44,032 nt of DNA from a virus (IMGVR_UViG_3300025147_000022:1-44032), one strand, 5' to 3'; positions 17,024 to 25,166 are shown, counted from the stretch's first letter. Made by a program: numbers and translations. Notes: generated from the letters alone by a model not told the origin.

Positions 17024-17581
17024 CTAACTGGCATAACGCCATGAATAACCTCTTGTTGTTTTTCGCTTTCCAGTACAACACTCTGAAATTTTCCCATTAT
17101 TACAACCTACTGCGTTTGCTGCTTCAATTGTAGATTCATACTTTGAAATAATTTCTCCTGTTAACGGGTTTAATTGTATGACTGTCTTTTTATTTCGGCC
17201 ATGTCTCTGACCTAAACAAATGGGAATAGGGTGTTTTTTAACATAATCTGAAATTCTCTGGTTCCTTGTGCCCCAATTAGAATTTTCTTTACTTGTAACC
17301 CACTGAAGATTATCCGTACAATTATTTAGCTTATTTTCATCAAGATGATTAACCTCTGGCTTATTATCATTGTTTCCAACAAAAGCCATAGCAACCAATC
17401 TGTGTACTGAACAAGTCTTTTTAACACAATTATTATGTAGTACAACTATCGCGTATCCCTTACTTGTCTTTTGTTTTCTAATACCACCTCTTGTTTTATC
17501 CCCTGGATAGCTTTTTACTCTGCCTATATTGGATATTTGATATAAACCCTCATATCCTACAATATCTTTCCATTGTTCCAT
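17024..17581 (-). CDS. HNH homing endonuclease (NUMOD4-HNH-NUMOD1)
   Basis: A 185-aa protein. Residues 1-45 are NUMOD4 (EQWKDIVGYEGLYQISNIGR); an HNH_3 nuclease follows with VHRLVAMAFVGN and EVNHLDENKLNNCTDNLQWV; residues 125-180 are a NUMOD1-like DNA-binding helix (STIEAANAVGCNNGKISECC and RGYSWRYAS). It is a selfish endonuclease inserted between the MuF/YjcQ and scaffold genes. A terminator lies just before it. I saw no intron structure that would connect split gene halves, so it looks free-standing. Confidence 0.92.
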   Translation of the reverse strand: MEQWKDIVGYEGLYQISNIGRVKSYPGDKTRGGIRKQKTSKGYAIVVLHNNCVKKTCSVHRLVAMAFVGNNDNKPEVNHLDENKLNNCTDNLQWVTSKENSNWGTRNQRISDYVKKHPIPICLGQRHGRNKKTVIQLNPLTGEIISKYESTIEAANAVGCNNGKISECCTGKRKTTRGYSWRYAS

Positions 17582-17605
17582 TTCTTCTCCCTTCTATTTT
17601 TCAAT

Positions 17606-17646
17606 AAAAAAGAGAAGTGGTCGGTAATTATCCAACAAACTTCTCT
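17606..17646 (-). terminator. Terminator between zinc-ribbon gene and HNH gene
   Basis: Minus RNA AGAGAAGU ... ACUUCUCU (8-bp outer stem, with an inner UUGG/CCGA stem) followed by UUUUUU. It insulates the HNH gene from the head operon. Confidence 0.75.
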
Positions 17647-17657
17647 GTGTTACACTC

Positions 17658-17789
17658 TCAATCTACATAATGTCTTTTGTTACACTTCTTACAGTAGTGA
17701 TAATGCCGTTTCTTATACGGCTTTGATTTATCAGAACGTAACTCACTAGACATCTCATGGCCACAAAACAATCTTTTGAATAAGCTCAA
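17658..17789 (-). CDS. Micro zinc-ribbon protein (43 aa, TTG start)
   Basis: Reads (M)SLFKRLFCGHEMSSELRSDK then SKPYKKRHYHYCKKCNKRHYVD. Cys9-x-His11 and Cys33-x2-Cys36 form a likely zinc site. TTG at 17789 follows GGTGAGGAG; a second start, ATG at 17753, would lose the first ligand pair. Such micro zinc proteins are common beside phage packaging genes. Function unknown. Confidence 0.6.
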   Translation of the reverse strand: MSLFKRLFCGHEMSSELRSDKSKPYKKRHYHYCKKCNKRHYVD

Positions 17790-17844
17790 TCTCCTCACCA
17801 CCCCTCATTTTGAGCATAAGAAAAGCACCAACCGAAGTCAGTGC

Positions 17845-18156
17845 CTATGGTATTAAATCTGTTATTCCTTTTGCAATATTAGCAGCCTTTTTCATGAATG
17901 AATTTTCTTCTAGGTACTCAAGGCCCTTCAGGGTAATTCTTACATCTGTTAGTTTTATACCTTTCATGCCCATACTTTTAATATAATGGACACCTTCAAC
18001 GTATCCAGCGTCTTGTAACATAGCCATGATCAATTCCCACCTGTTTTGACTTATGTTTAATATCTCTGCAGATATTAATGATCGGTCAAACTCATCATAG
18101 TCCATGGCTTTTTCGAGTATTCTTAATATCTTATAGATGATTTTAAAGTTATCCAG
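17845..18156 (-). CDS. YjcQ-family protein with CTG start codon
   Basis: YjcQ proteins usually begin MDNFKIIYKIL. Here that segment is present, (L)DNFKIIYKILRILEKAMDY, but its first codon is CTG at 18156-18154, placed seven bases after a perfect AAGGAGG (18164-18170). Taking the first ATG (18105) would remove 17 conserved residues. The rest, DRSLISAEILNISQNRWELI and ITLKGLEYLEENSFMKKAAN, is a winged-helix-like fold. It is found next to phage head genes; role unknown, DNA binding likely. Confidence 0.8.
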   Translation of the reverse strand: MDNFKIIYKILRILEKAMDYDEFDRSLISAEILNISQNRWELIMAMLQDAGYVEGVHYIKSMGMKGIKLTDVRITLKGLEYLEENSFMKKAANIAKGITDLIP

Positions 18157-18172
18157 CCTTATCCCTCCTTAC

Positions 18173-18207
18173 AAAAATACCACCTACCGTTATGATAGAT
18201 GGTATTT
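18173..18207 (-). terminator. Terminator after immunity-like gene
   Basis: Minus RNA AAAUACCAUCUA ... UAGGUGGUAUUU with a UCAUAACGG-type loop, then UUUUG. The stem is perfect only with G-U pairing in the minus RNA. It ends the MuF toxin-immunity pair and includes the immunity stop codon. Confidence 0.75.
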
Positions 18208-18460
18208 AATAACCTGCGTTTACTAATTCATTGTAAACTTTTTTGACCTTTTCAATTAATTCCTCATCATTTAACAAATTCTTTTCATTCGTTTTATATG
18301 GATCGTAATCAGCACATATTTCAGGCATATTATCAAGTATATGATTAGCGCCTTCATCTTCTAATTCCAACATTTCATCTGGAAAATCATACGAAAAAGC
18401 GTTACAATCGTATTCTCCGTTTATGACTTGTTCCATCATCTGCTTTAATTTATTTATCAA
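18206..18460 (-). CDS. Small acidic protein, likely immunity protein to MuF toxin
   Basis: An 84-aa, strongly acidic protein (about 22 Asp/Glu). MINKLKQMMEQVINGEYDCN then FPDEMLELEDEGANHILDNM, a CADYDPYKTNE segment and LLNDEELIEKVKKVYNELV resemble the colicin-D/Cdi immunity-like four-helix proteins, whose signature is an acidic middle followed by a D-x2-Y/R and final E-L-x3-V helix. It starts with TTG (18458-18460) behind GGTGG and overlaps the toxin-bearing MuF gene by 11 bases, so toxin and antidote are made together. Family assignment is by eye. Confidence 0.65.
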   Translation of the reverse strand: MINKLKQMMEQVINGEYDCNAFSYDFPDEMLELEDEGANHILDNMPEICADYDPYKTNEKNLLNDEELIEKVKKVYNELVNAGY

Positions 18461-19973
18461 CTGTATTCCACCCTTCCTTAGGTTTATTCTTTGCTACTAT
18501 ACTAACTATCTCTTTAGTATTTTTATTCTGGATAATAGATATGCTATCATAAAACTTTACAATCCTATCATCTCCATCGAAATAATTTGCTTCCTTCTTT
18601 AGAATATTAATTATATCATCCTTACCAAATGAGACCTTTCCTTTACTAGATTTCTGACCTAGAAACCTATTAAGTGAGTGATCTGTAAATTCATATCCTT
18701 CAGCTTTAAACTCATAGTATGTTTTAATAAGTTTGCTACGATATTCCTCTGAATAAGATTCCTTCTCTTTGATTTTTGAGATTGTACTATACTCACGCTT
18801 CTTATTTTCCCATTTCTCAATATCATTATACTTCAAATTTTGGAAATCATCAAGTGATTTAGGTGCATCTGATTTGAGAATATTCTCATAATTATTAAAC
18901 TGCTTTTCATCACTGAATCTATTCTTCCATTTTTGTTCAACCAATACTGCCTTTGGATTACTTTCAATATACTCTTTATGCCAGTCCTTGTAATTCATAT
19001 CAGCTGGTACTTTATAGTTTTTACCCGCTTCATCTCTTGCCACCCTAGTATCATCCGATAAGTCCACATCATCATAATAGGGTATTGTATCCGTTCTACA
19101 GAATGGATGAAATGGTGGATAATTAACCCCGGTCATTGCCTTACTTACCAAATACTTTTTACCATCTTGCTCCTGACATATGTCAGACGTTTTCAAGTCT
19201 AATGTAGCAAGTATCTCATATTGTTCAAGTTCATCCTCTTCGTAGGCCTTGAGCGTTCCTTGTTCGATTATGAATGAGCCTTCTGTATGTAAGAGCCTAT
19301 ACGCTTCGAATTCTTTAGTGTTGAAAGTCTTAGCAAACTCTTTAGTCAATGTCATAGGATTTCTACCCTGGATCAACATGGTAGTTATACTCTCGTTCAT
19401 CTTCTGGAGCATATCAGCCTTTTGCTTCCAGAGCCGAGAGGAGAAGTCCGCTCCATTAAAAGGATACTTTATCAGTTCCTCCACTGTGCTAGCATTGATC
19501 TGTGCAAATTCAGCATGGAATCCTTTGTATTGGTCGATGTTATACCAGGTCTGGTAATATGAGTCGGAATAGACTTCTTTCAGTAGCTCTTCACCTTTGT
19601 ACTGATAATCTGCATACAGCTGTTGAAGAGTGGCATCGATCTGTTTCTGTAATGCCTGGTACCTTGTTATCCTAGCTTTGATAGACATATTGTTGAGTTC
19701 CTGATCATATTCACCCATATGAGCGTAAGCCTTGTAAATGAATGCCTGTAGATCACCAATCTCAGTCTTATTTAGTTTACGAAGGGCAGTAGCATAGGAT
19801 GGTGAGTCATTTTCAATGCCGTAACGCAAAACAAAGTCATTAATTACTTTTTCGATTTCCTTTTTTGATTGTTCGAAAGACTTCTTCAACTCTGCGTAGT
19901 ATAAATTGATTTTCTTCTCACCGGCTAGGTACTTCTGTTCCTGGCGCTTCTCCCAATATTTTTTGTCGGCCAT
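18450..19973 (-). CDS. MuF-type minor head protein with C-terminal nuclease-like toxin domain
   Basis: A 507-aa protein. Residues 1-220 are helical; the MuF (Phage_Mu_F) core lies near 220-305, with TLDLKTSDICQEQDGKKYLV and NYPPFHPFCRTDTIPYYDD (the C...HPxCR landmark). A plain head protein would end soon after; here about 130 more residues follow. The last 80 (EFTDHSLNRFLGQ...YFDGDDRIVKFYDSIS...NTKEIVSIVAKNKP) look like a BECR-fold RNase (barnase-EndoU-colicin E5/D-RelE) with a likely catalytic His432/Arg436 pair. MuF proteins fused to such toxins are a known polymorphic-toxin class in Firmicute prophages; MuF enters the capsid and can be injected. Starts at TAATG with the portal. Confidence 0.82.
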   Translation of the reverse strand: MADKKYWEKRQEQKYLAGEKKINLYYAELKKSFEQSKKEIEKVINDFVLRYGIENDSPSYATALRKLNKTEIGDLQAFIYKAYAHMGEYDQELNNMSIKARITRYQALQKQIDATLQQLYADYQYKGEELLKEVYSDSYYQTWYNIDQYKGFHAEFAQINASTVEELIKYPFNGADFSSRLWKQKADMLQKMNESITTMLIQGRNPMTLTKEFAKTFNTKEFEAYRLLHTEGSFIIEQGTLKAYEEDELEQYEILATLDLKTSDICQEQDGKKYLVSKAMTGVNYPPFHPFCRTDTIPYYDDVDLSDDTRVARDEAGKNYKVPADMNYKDWHKEYIESNPKAVLVEQKWKNRFSDEKQFNNYENILKSDAPKSLDDFQNLKYNDIEKWENKKREYSTISKIKEKESYSEEYRSKLIKTYYEFKAEGYEFTDHSLNRFLGQKSSKGKVSFGKDDIINILKKEANYFDGDDRIVKFYDSISIIQNKNTKEIVSIVAKNKPKEGWNTVDK

Positions 19974-21403
19974 TACTCATCATCCTCTTTCGCGGCGGTG
20001 TCTGTTTTATTCTGATTAAGCATATCATCCTCTGGAAGCTTACCCTCTTCATCTATTCTAGCCTTTTCTGTAGCGTAGTCTTTAGTCCAAGGATGATTCT
20101 CAATGATTGTCTGTTGGCTGATAACTCCCATGCTATTCTGACAGTCTGTAATAGCAGTGCTCTCGTTTATCGCTATATCCCTATTGAAGACAATGCTGAC
20201 CTCTTTATCAGATAATGTCTGCTTGGTAACCTCAAGATACTTATTGACAAAATACATCTGCTGCTCAAAGCTCCATTTAAAACTATCTTCCAATGCATTA
20301 TCCTTTAGGTCTAATCCGGAATAAAGGAATTTCAATGCGATACCGGAAGGACTATTACCGAGTGAGTCTTGCCCTTTATCGACCGCTTGACCGAACCGAT
20401 GAATATCTTTATGTAATTGTTCAAAATGCTTGGCGGCAGCATCGATATTAATTGTGGGATTAAGAGTGGTTACATCTCCATCTTCATCAACCTTGATACC
20501 GTGATAATATGCTAAGTCACGCATAAACTGACTCAGGTCTTCACCGCCATATCCCTTAAGAACATATATGAGGGTCCTGAGGTCTTCCAAGAGATTAGAC
20601 ACATCGGATCGGGTTAAATCATAATCATCTATCAGTGTTTTAACAAATTGCAGATCTGGTAATTCGATATCGTTATTTTTCCATGGCACGAACGGAACCC
20701 TTTCCCATGATCCGGGTTCTCCATTAATCTCAAAGTGTGCAAGCTGGATATCATCACCCTCTACATTCAGATACAATTCTGCATCAAGAATAACATTACC
20801 GTCAGTATCTTTCATGTAGTATTCAACCCCATCTGGAGTATGGTATTCTATCTTGGTAATATACTTCTTCGTCTTACCATCGTAGACTTCGACCTGGTAA
20901 TACCTAATCATGGCTTGCAACTCCTCATGATCATTATCATCCCACAGAGGAATACACTGCTCGGATGGTATTCGCATAGTTCGCTTTTTACCCTTGGCAT
21001 CTACGTACTCATAGCTCCATGCGATACCCTTATTACTACACTCCGTACCAAGTTGCACAAGTCTGTGCTGAAATCTCTTTCCCAGGGCGTCGGTAACTGC
21101 CTTGAGATATGTTTCATCCTTGCATTCCATGGTGTACGGTTTAGACAATAGATAGTTAACTTTATCCTCAACAAACTCATGCATGAAACCATGAGCCAGC
21201 TTGTGGTTAGTTTTGGTCTCATCCGGTACTGGCTGTTCATTCTCATATCTGATCATCTGCCGATCAAGGATATCATTCTCTACCCTGTAATAACTATCAC
21301 CTTTAATCATGAGTTGTCTCTCTTTAGATAAGTTGAATTCATCTATGTAGATCTTGATGATCTCCGGTCGAGTCAGCACATTAATATTATTAATAAAATC
21401 CAT
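19973..21403 (-). CDS. Portal protein (SPP1 gp6-like)
   Basis: A 476-aa Phage_prot_Gp6/SPP1-type portal. Landmarks: DRQMIRYENEQPVPDETKTN, HGFMHEFVEDKVNYLLSKPY, DFEQ-like ... WKNNDIELPDLQFVKTLIDD, YDLTRSDVSNLLEDLRTLIY and SGIALKFLYSGLDLKDNALE. It forms the dodecameric DNA gate. ATG at 21403 follows GAGGTG; the in-frame GTG at 21412 overlaps that ribosome site and is rejected. Confidence 0.93.
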   Translation of the reverse strand: MDFINNINVLTRPEIIKIYIDEFNLSKERQLMIKGDSYYRVENDILDRQMIRYENEQPVPDETKTNHKLAHGFMHEFVEDKVNYLLSKPYTMECKDETYLKAVTDALGKRFQHRLVQLGTECSNKGIAWSYEYVDAKGKKRTMRIPSEQCIPLWDDNDHEELQAMIRYYQVEVYDGKTKKYITKIEYHTPDGVEYYMKDTDGNVILDAELYLNVEGDDIQLAHFEINGEPGSWERVPFVPWKNNDIELPDLQFVKTLIDDYDLTRSDVSNLLEDLRTLIYVLKGYGGEDLSQFMRDLAYYHGIKVDEDGDVTTLNPTINIDAAAKHFEQLHKDIHRFGQAVDKGQDSLGNSPSGIALKFLYSGLDLKDNALEDSFKWSFEQQMYFVNKYLEVTKQTLSDKEVSIVFNRDIAINESTAITDCQNSMGVISQQTIIENHPWTKDYATEKARIDEEGKLPEDDMLNQNKTDTAAKEDDE

Positions 21404-21542
21404 CTTTATCACCTCGTTTTCGTAATACTATTCGCAAAATCCTTAATTTAACGAATACTTCAAATTGCTGTAACCCTATTAAACAGGGCATTGTTGATAT
21501 TACCTACTATAAATGTATAGTATTACTGTTATTTTGAGCCTA

Positions 21543-22952
21543 TTATTTGAATACTGTCATTCCTGTCTTGTCTACATTTTCAGCCACACCAGTTGTTGCA
21601 TCTGGACCATCATCATGTTTGTTTTTACCCTCGCGCTGATACTTAACCATAGCAGAATAATATTCAGGCCATCTATCTCTCCAGTTAACCGGAAGATAAA
21701 AATGGTTTATTACCCATGTACTATTTGATAGGATCCTCGCAACCTTATTCTTGCTTTGATGGAACCATTTGATTTTAGTTTTGATACTTCTATACGTTTC
21801 TTTCAGTATTCTTTCAACGGATCTGGCAAATCCACGTCCCCCATTATTACTTTCTATATCAGCTACATTTACGCTGCACTCATATAATCGCTTAGCAACT
21901 TCTGTTTCAGTAACTTCCATAGGATCCTTAGTGTAGTAAATATCTAATACATAAGCCTCTTTCTGATACACTCCATAAATGATAAGGCATAAGAAGTCAT
22001 CGCCTTCGTCAGCAGTGTCACAGTAGGCTTTAGTCGATGTAAATAGAGGATTGCCATTCTTATCTGTTGGAAGCTCTATGTATGTCTTAAAAGAACTATA
22101 CAGTCTACCTTTCAAGTCAATCGGTTCCTGTTGATAGTTGGCGCTTGCTATGTCTTCACCCATGGCGCTTATTTTATCCTGGTATGATTTATACGATAAG
22201 ATTTCACTACACAGCATCTGTTTTTTTTCTTTATCAAGCAGCGCTCTCATGGAAACGTGTCTAATTCTGGCACCTTGTTGTTGATAGTGATCCAATGCTC
22301 TGCCGGCAAGATCATCACTCGCCCATCTGGTCATGATTATGATAATCTTACCGCCCTCTTCAAGTCTGGATAGCATCGTATTAGTGAACCAATCCCAGTG
22401 TTTCTCTTTGACCGTTTCGTTGTAGGCTTCTTCTGCATTTTTGATAAGATCGTCTATAATCATTAATGAACAACCGAAGCCTGTTGCAGTACCAGTTGGC
22501 GAAGTAGCCAGGTAGTTGTTATAACCATCGTTAAGGCTCCAGAGGTTCATAGCTCCATCACCTTTTTTAATTGTCACACCTGGAAACACATCAGAGAACA
22601 CAGGTTTATACTGATCTGCTTTCTCTTCCAGAATATTGTTACGAACGTTCTTAGAAAACATGGTCGATAAAGTCTCATTGTATGATCCGGTCATTATCTT
22701 TTGCGATTGATCCTTACCTAATACCCATTCAACTAATAAGCCAGCTGTTCGCGATTTACCATGTCTAGGTGGCTCATTAACTACCATTACGCTTTCATCT
22801 GATTCAAGGAACTCTTGAAATTCTCTACATAAGTCAGTGAGATATTCTCTATTGGTTTTGTAGAAGTCGGGAGCTTTAAGATTGCAATAAAAAAAGAACT
22901 CACGCCTAGCGAGTTCTATCTTTGCACCTAATCTAATTAGTTCCTTATCCAT
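21543..22952 (-). CDS. terL: Terminase large subunit
   Basis: A 469-aa packaging motor. ATPase: VVNEPPRHGKSRTAGLLVEW (Walker A variant), CSLMIIDDLIKN (Walker B), IIIMTRWASDDLAG (coupling motif). Nuclease part: FTSTKAYCDTADEGDDFLCL, VADIESNNGGRGFARSVERI, and KHDDGPDATTGVAE with the final metal-binding Asp residues. Overlaps the small subunit by 8 bases. Confidence 0.95.
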   Translation of the reverse strand: MDKELIRLGAKIELARREFFFYCNLKAPDFYKTNREYLTDLCREFQEFLESDESVMVVNEPPRHGKSRTAGLLVEWVLGKDQSQKIMTGSYNETLSTMFSKNVRNNILEEKADQYKPVFSDVFPGVTIKKGDGAMNLWSLNDGYNNYLATSPTGTATGFGCSLMIIDDLIKNAEEAYNETVKEKHWDWFTNTMLSRLEEGGKIIIIMTRWASDDLAGRALDHYQQQGARIRHVSMRALLDKEKKQMLCSEILSYKSYQDKISAMGEDIASANYQQEPIDLKGRLYSSFKTYIELPTDKNGNPLFTSTKAYCDTADEGDDFLCLIIYGVYQKEAYVLDIYYTKDPMEVTETEVAKRLYECSVNVADIESNNGGRGFARSVERILKETYRSIKTKIKWFHQSKNKVARILSNSTWVINHFYLPVNWRDRWPEYYSAMVKYQREGKNKHDDGPDATTGVAENVDKTGMTVFK

Positions 22953-23439
22953 CCTTAACCAACTTCTTTAATTCTTCTGTAGTCAAATTCTGATATGGAT
23001 TATTAACATTACCACTTAGCTCCACGTCTCTTTTATCTCTCCACTCGGCAGGCTTTCTATTTTTCAACCAGAATATCTGTGCAGTAGTTTCAGGAGGAAT
23101 ATACAGCTCTTCGTCAACCATCTCAATATGCTCTATTTCACTGATACGCTTACCGTTATCGTATAGTACCTCTTTAACCTTAACTGCCCTTTTGACTATT
23201 TTGTTTATGCCTAAGGCCTTTTGAAGCAAGGCATTTTCAACCGCAATATCAACAACTTCCTTACCTTTTTTTAAGGAGTCGGATATGTTGGGATACTTCT
23301 TCTTCCAATCATACAGAGTAGCTCTATTTATTCCTATCTTTCCGCTAATATCATCATCTGTTAATCCATCCCTGGCATACGCTTCTAATCTCAGTAAGCC
23401 ATCAGGAGTTAACCAATATTCATATTTACCTTTAGCCAT
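22945..23439 (-). CDS. terS: Terminase small subunit
   Basis: A 164-aa protein. Residues 10-50 hold a resolvase-like HTH (LEAYARDGLTDDDISGKIGI then NRATLYDWKKKYP) for binding the packaging site; the middle helix KKGKEVVDIAVENALLQKAL oligomerises; the C-terminus NPYQNLTTEELKKLV contacts the large subunit. ATG at 23439 is preferred over GTG at 23451 given GAGGTGGTGAG upstream. Confidence 0.92.
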   Translation of the reverse strand: MAKGKYEYWLTPDGLLRLEAYARDGLTDDDISGKIGINRATLYDWKKKYPNISDSLKKGKEVVDIAVENALLQKALGINKIVKRAVKVKEVLYDNGKRISEIEHIEMVDEELYIPPETTAQIFWLKNRKPAEWRDKRDVELSGNVNNPYQNLTTEELKKLVKDG

Positions 23440-23476
23440 CAGGCTCACCACCTCGATTCATTTGTTTCGGAGTATT

Positions 23477-23501
23477 AAAAAAGCACCCCACGAAGGATGC
23501 T
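23477..23501 (-). terminator. Terminator after the two-gene membrane cassette
   Basis: Minus RNA AGCAUCC-UUCGUG-GGGUGCU then U6. Nearly identical in sequence to the terminator at 25144-25166 (two extra loop bases). Confidence 0.8.
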
Positions 23502-23520
23502 CTTAAATATTTATTATTGA

Positions 23521-23997
23521 CTAATTATTGTTTTTCTTCTTAAGAGCCGTAACGATAATCAAAGTTAAATATAATAGGCATAAAAAAACATATATAAGTG
23601 TTATAATTAATGTGGAAGAGAATATATATAGCAAGTTTAGGCTGAATTTATTAATCATTACTACAGGTATAAAAATTGCAATACAGAGTAATAAAGTAAA
23701 GCATGTTATCATATAGGTATACAATATTGTTTTATAGTGTCTTGAATTCATAATATCTTTCGTTCGCTCATTACCATTGAATCCTATTAAAATTGATACT
23801 GCTGTAATAATAAACCCCAGTAATGTACCCCATATTCCCAACATAGTTTTTACAATTTCTATCATGACAACGCAATCAATTACATAACCAGCTCTTTTTG
23901 CAAGAAGTACAATAAGCCAAGAAATTGCACAACTTATTACTAGCGGTAAAATACATATTAATGACATAGCCTTCATTTGTTTCTTTTCTGCTTTCAT
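23521..23997 (-). CDS. Four-helix membrane protein (cassette partner, possible effector)
   Basis: A 158-aa integral membrane protein. Hydrophobic helices near residues 11-33 (LICILPLVISCAISWLIVLL), 50-68 (IVKTMLGIWGTLLGFIITAV), 86-108 and 115-146, with a short polar loop FNGNERTKDIMNSRHYKT and a basic tail KKKNNN. ATG at 23997 follows GGAAG. It starts 26 bases after the stop of the 313-aa gene and shares its promoter and terminator. I do not recognise the family. A small multi-helix membrane protein paired with a larger soluble partner is the layout of several phage-exclusion modules, which is inference only. Confidence 0.78.
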   Translation of the reverse strand: MKAEKKQMKAMSLICILPLVISCAISWLIVLLAKRAGYVIDCVVMIEIVKTMLGIWGTLLGFIITAVSILIGFNGNERTKDIMNSRHYKTILYTYMITCFTLLLCIAIFIPVVMINKFSLNLLYIFSSTLIITLIYVFLCLLYLTLIIVTALKKKNNN

Positions 23998-24022
23998 ATG
24001 ACCGCTTCCTTTCAAATATAGA

Positions 24023-24964
24023 CTAATCGTTTTTTACTACATAAGTATAAAAATTAAAAATTTCATTATACATTTCAATTGAATCAATAGCTCTATCTGT
24101 AGTAAGAATAAACTTTTTAGTGCAGACTAATTTATCTCCAAGTAAATCTATAGCATCTTTATAAGTACCCTGACTTACTCTAAAATACGCAATTTCTTCC
24201 CTGTTGGCAGTTATAAGATTTTTCATTTCATCAATACTAACTGGTGGCTCAAATCCGCTTTTCTTCTTAGTTTTTCTTCTTTTTATAGAAACCTCATAAG
24301 TATCTATATTTGGGGTGTCTATAAAAAATGCTCCTATAATACCCATTTGATTTCTTAATACAGTTTTAATTGCCTCAGTATTCTTAACTGCAATTTCAAA
24401 CAAACTATAAGTAAGACCTTCAGCTAATAGGTTGAATATATCATTTCTTATTTTTCCCATGCACGTAATTTGTCCAAGAGACCTAACTACATGAGGTAAA
24501 TAATGTATAATCGAACTTGGTCTAGCACCTGAAAAATTAAATTCAGCACCCATTATTCCTGTATCCGGGAACAAAATACAATGAGTTATTTCAGCTATAT
24601 TAAAATCCCCATTAACTTCTGAGGTAATACGTGTAAGTTTACCACTTTTTTCAATAAACGGCAAAGCATTTGTTCTACACAGAACTAATTTAAATCTTAT
24701 TCCCTCTGTTTCGCTAATATCGTCTACTATAATATATATATTATCACCAGTTTCTGTTTCGTATTTTATCTTTGTTAATAAAACTCGAATATTAACATCA
24801 TCTTGCTCGCTTTCAATTTTTTTATATATATTATCAATATAATTAAAAATTCCCATAAAAAGAGTCTTTTGATCTTCTGGTGTGCATAATGTATTAGTTT
24901 CATCTGTCACTTGTGCTACTACATCATAATAATAGATTTTTCTTTCAACCTCCGAATTTGCCAT
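24023..24964 (-). CDS. Unknown 313-aa soluble protein (cassette partner, possible sensor)
   Basis: Starts ANSEVERKIYYYDVVAQVTD after its Met, behind TTTGGAGG. No transmembrane segment or signal. Alternating beta/alpha pattern: YETETGDNIYIIVDDI, IRFKLVLCRTNALPFIEK, DFNIAEITHCILFPDTGI, then a helical VVRSLGQITCMGKIRNDIFN, and a basic patch IKRRKTKKKSG near residue 240. The C-terminus is again alpha/beta. I do not recognise it, and there is no nuclease, ATPase or TIR motif. It lies between the terminase genes and the late regulator, outside the structural operon's logic, with its own promoter. It is most likely an accessory (moron) gene. Confidence 0.75.
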   Translation of the reverse strand: MANSEVERKIYYYDVVAQVTDETNTLCTPEDQKTLFMGIFNYIDNIYKKIESEQDDVNIRVLLTKIKYETETGDNIYIIVDDISETEGIRFKLVLCRTNALPFIEKSGKLTRITSEVNGDFNIAEITHCILFPDTGIMGAEFNFSGARPSSIIHYLPHVVRSLGQITCMGKIRNDIFNLLAEGLTYSLFEIAVKNTEAIKTVLRNQMGIIGAFFIDTPNIDTYEVSIKRRKTKKKSGFEPPVSIDEMKNLITANREEIAYFRVSQGTYKDAIDLLGDKLVCTKKFILTTDRAIDSIEMYNEIFNFYTYVVKND

Positions 24965-24985
24965 ATTATACCTCCAAAAATGCTT

Positions 24986-25021
24986 TTCCAACATTATACA
25001 CCTATTGGAAATATTGTTCAA
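24986..25021 (-). promoter_or_regulatory. Promoter with overlapping inverted repeat for two-gene cassette
   Basis: Minus strand TTGAAC (25016-25021), 17 bases, TATAAT (24993-24998). The inverted repeat TTCCAA (25005-25010) and TTGGAA (24986-24991) brackets the -10 box, with half-site centres 19 bases apart, the spacing of a dimeric repressor site. The AGGAGG-like ribosome site follows at once. Confidence 0.7.
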
Positions 25022-25143
25022 CATAAAAGGGTAAATAATGACAAATTATGTTACTTTTTGTATACAGCTCATTATATCGAACATTAGTTCTATTTTCAAT
25101 AGTCATATCTTACTAATTTATAGCATTGAGTTAATATAGTTTT

Positions 25144-25166
25144 AAAAAAGCACCCCGAAGGATGCT
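25144..25166 (-). terminator. UUCG terminator after beta-helix gene
   Basis: Minus RNA AGCAUCC-UUCG-GGGUGCU then U6, in the same arms as 23477-23501. It separates the beta-helix gene from the next cassette's promoter. Confidence 0.83.

Noticed and set aside
17582-17845. Group I or II intron around the HNH gene
   Set aside because: No split gene on either side and no recognisable intron core; the neighbouring genes are intact.
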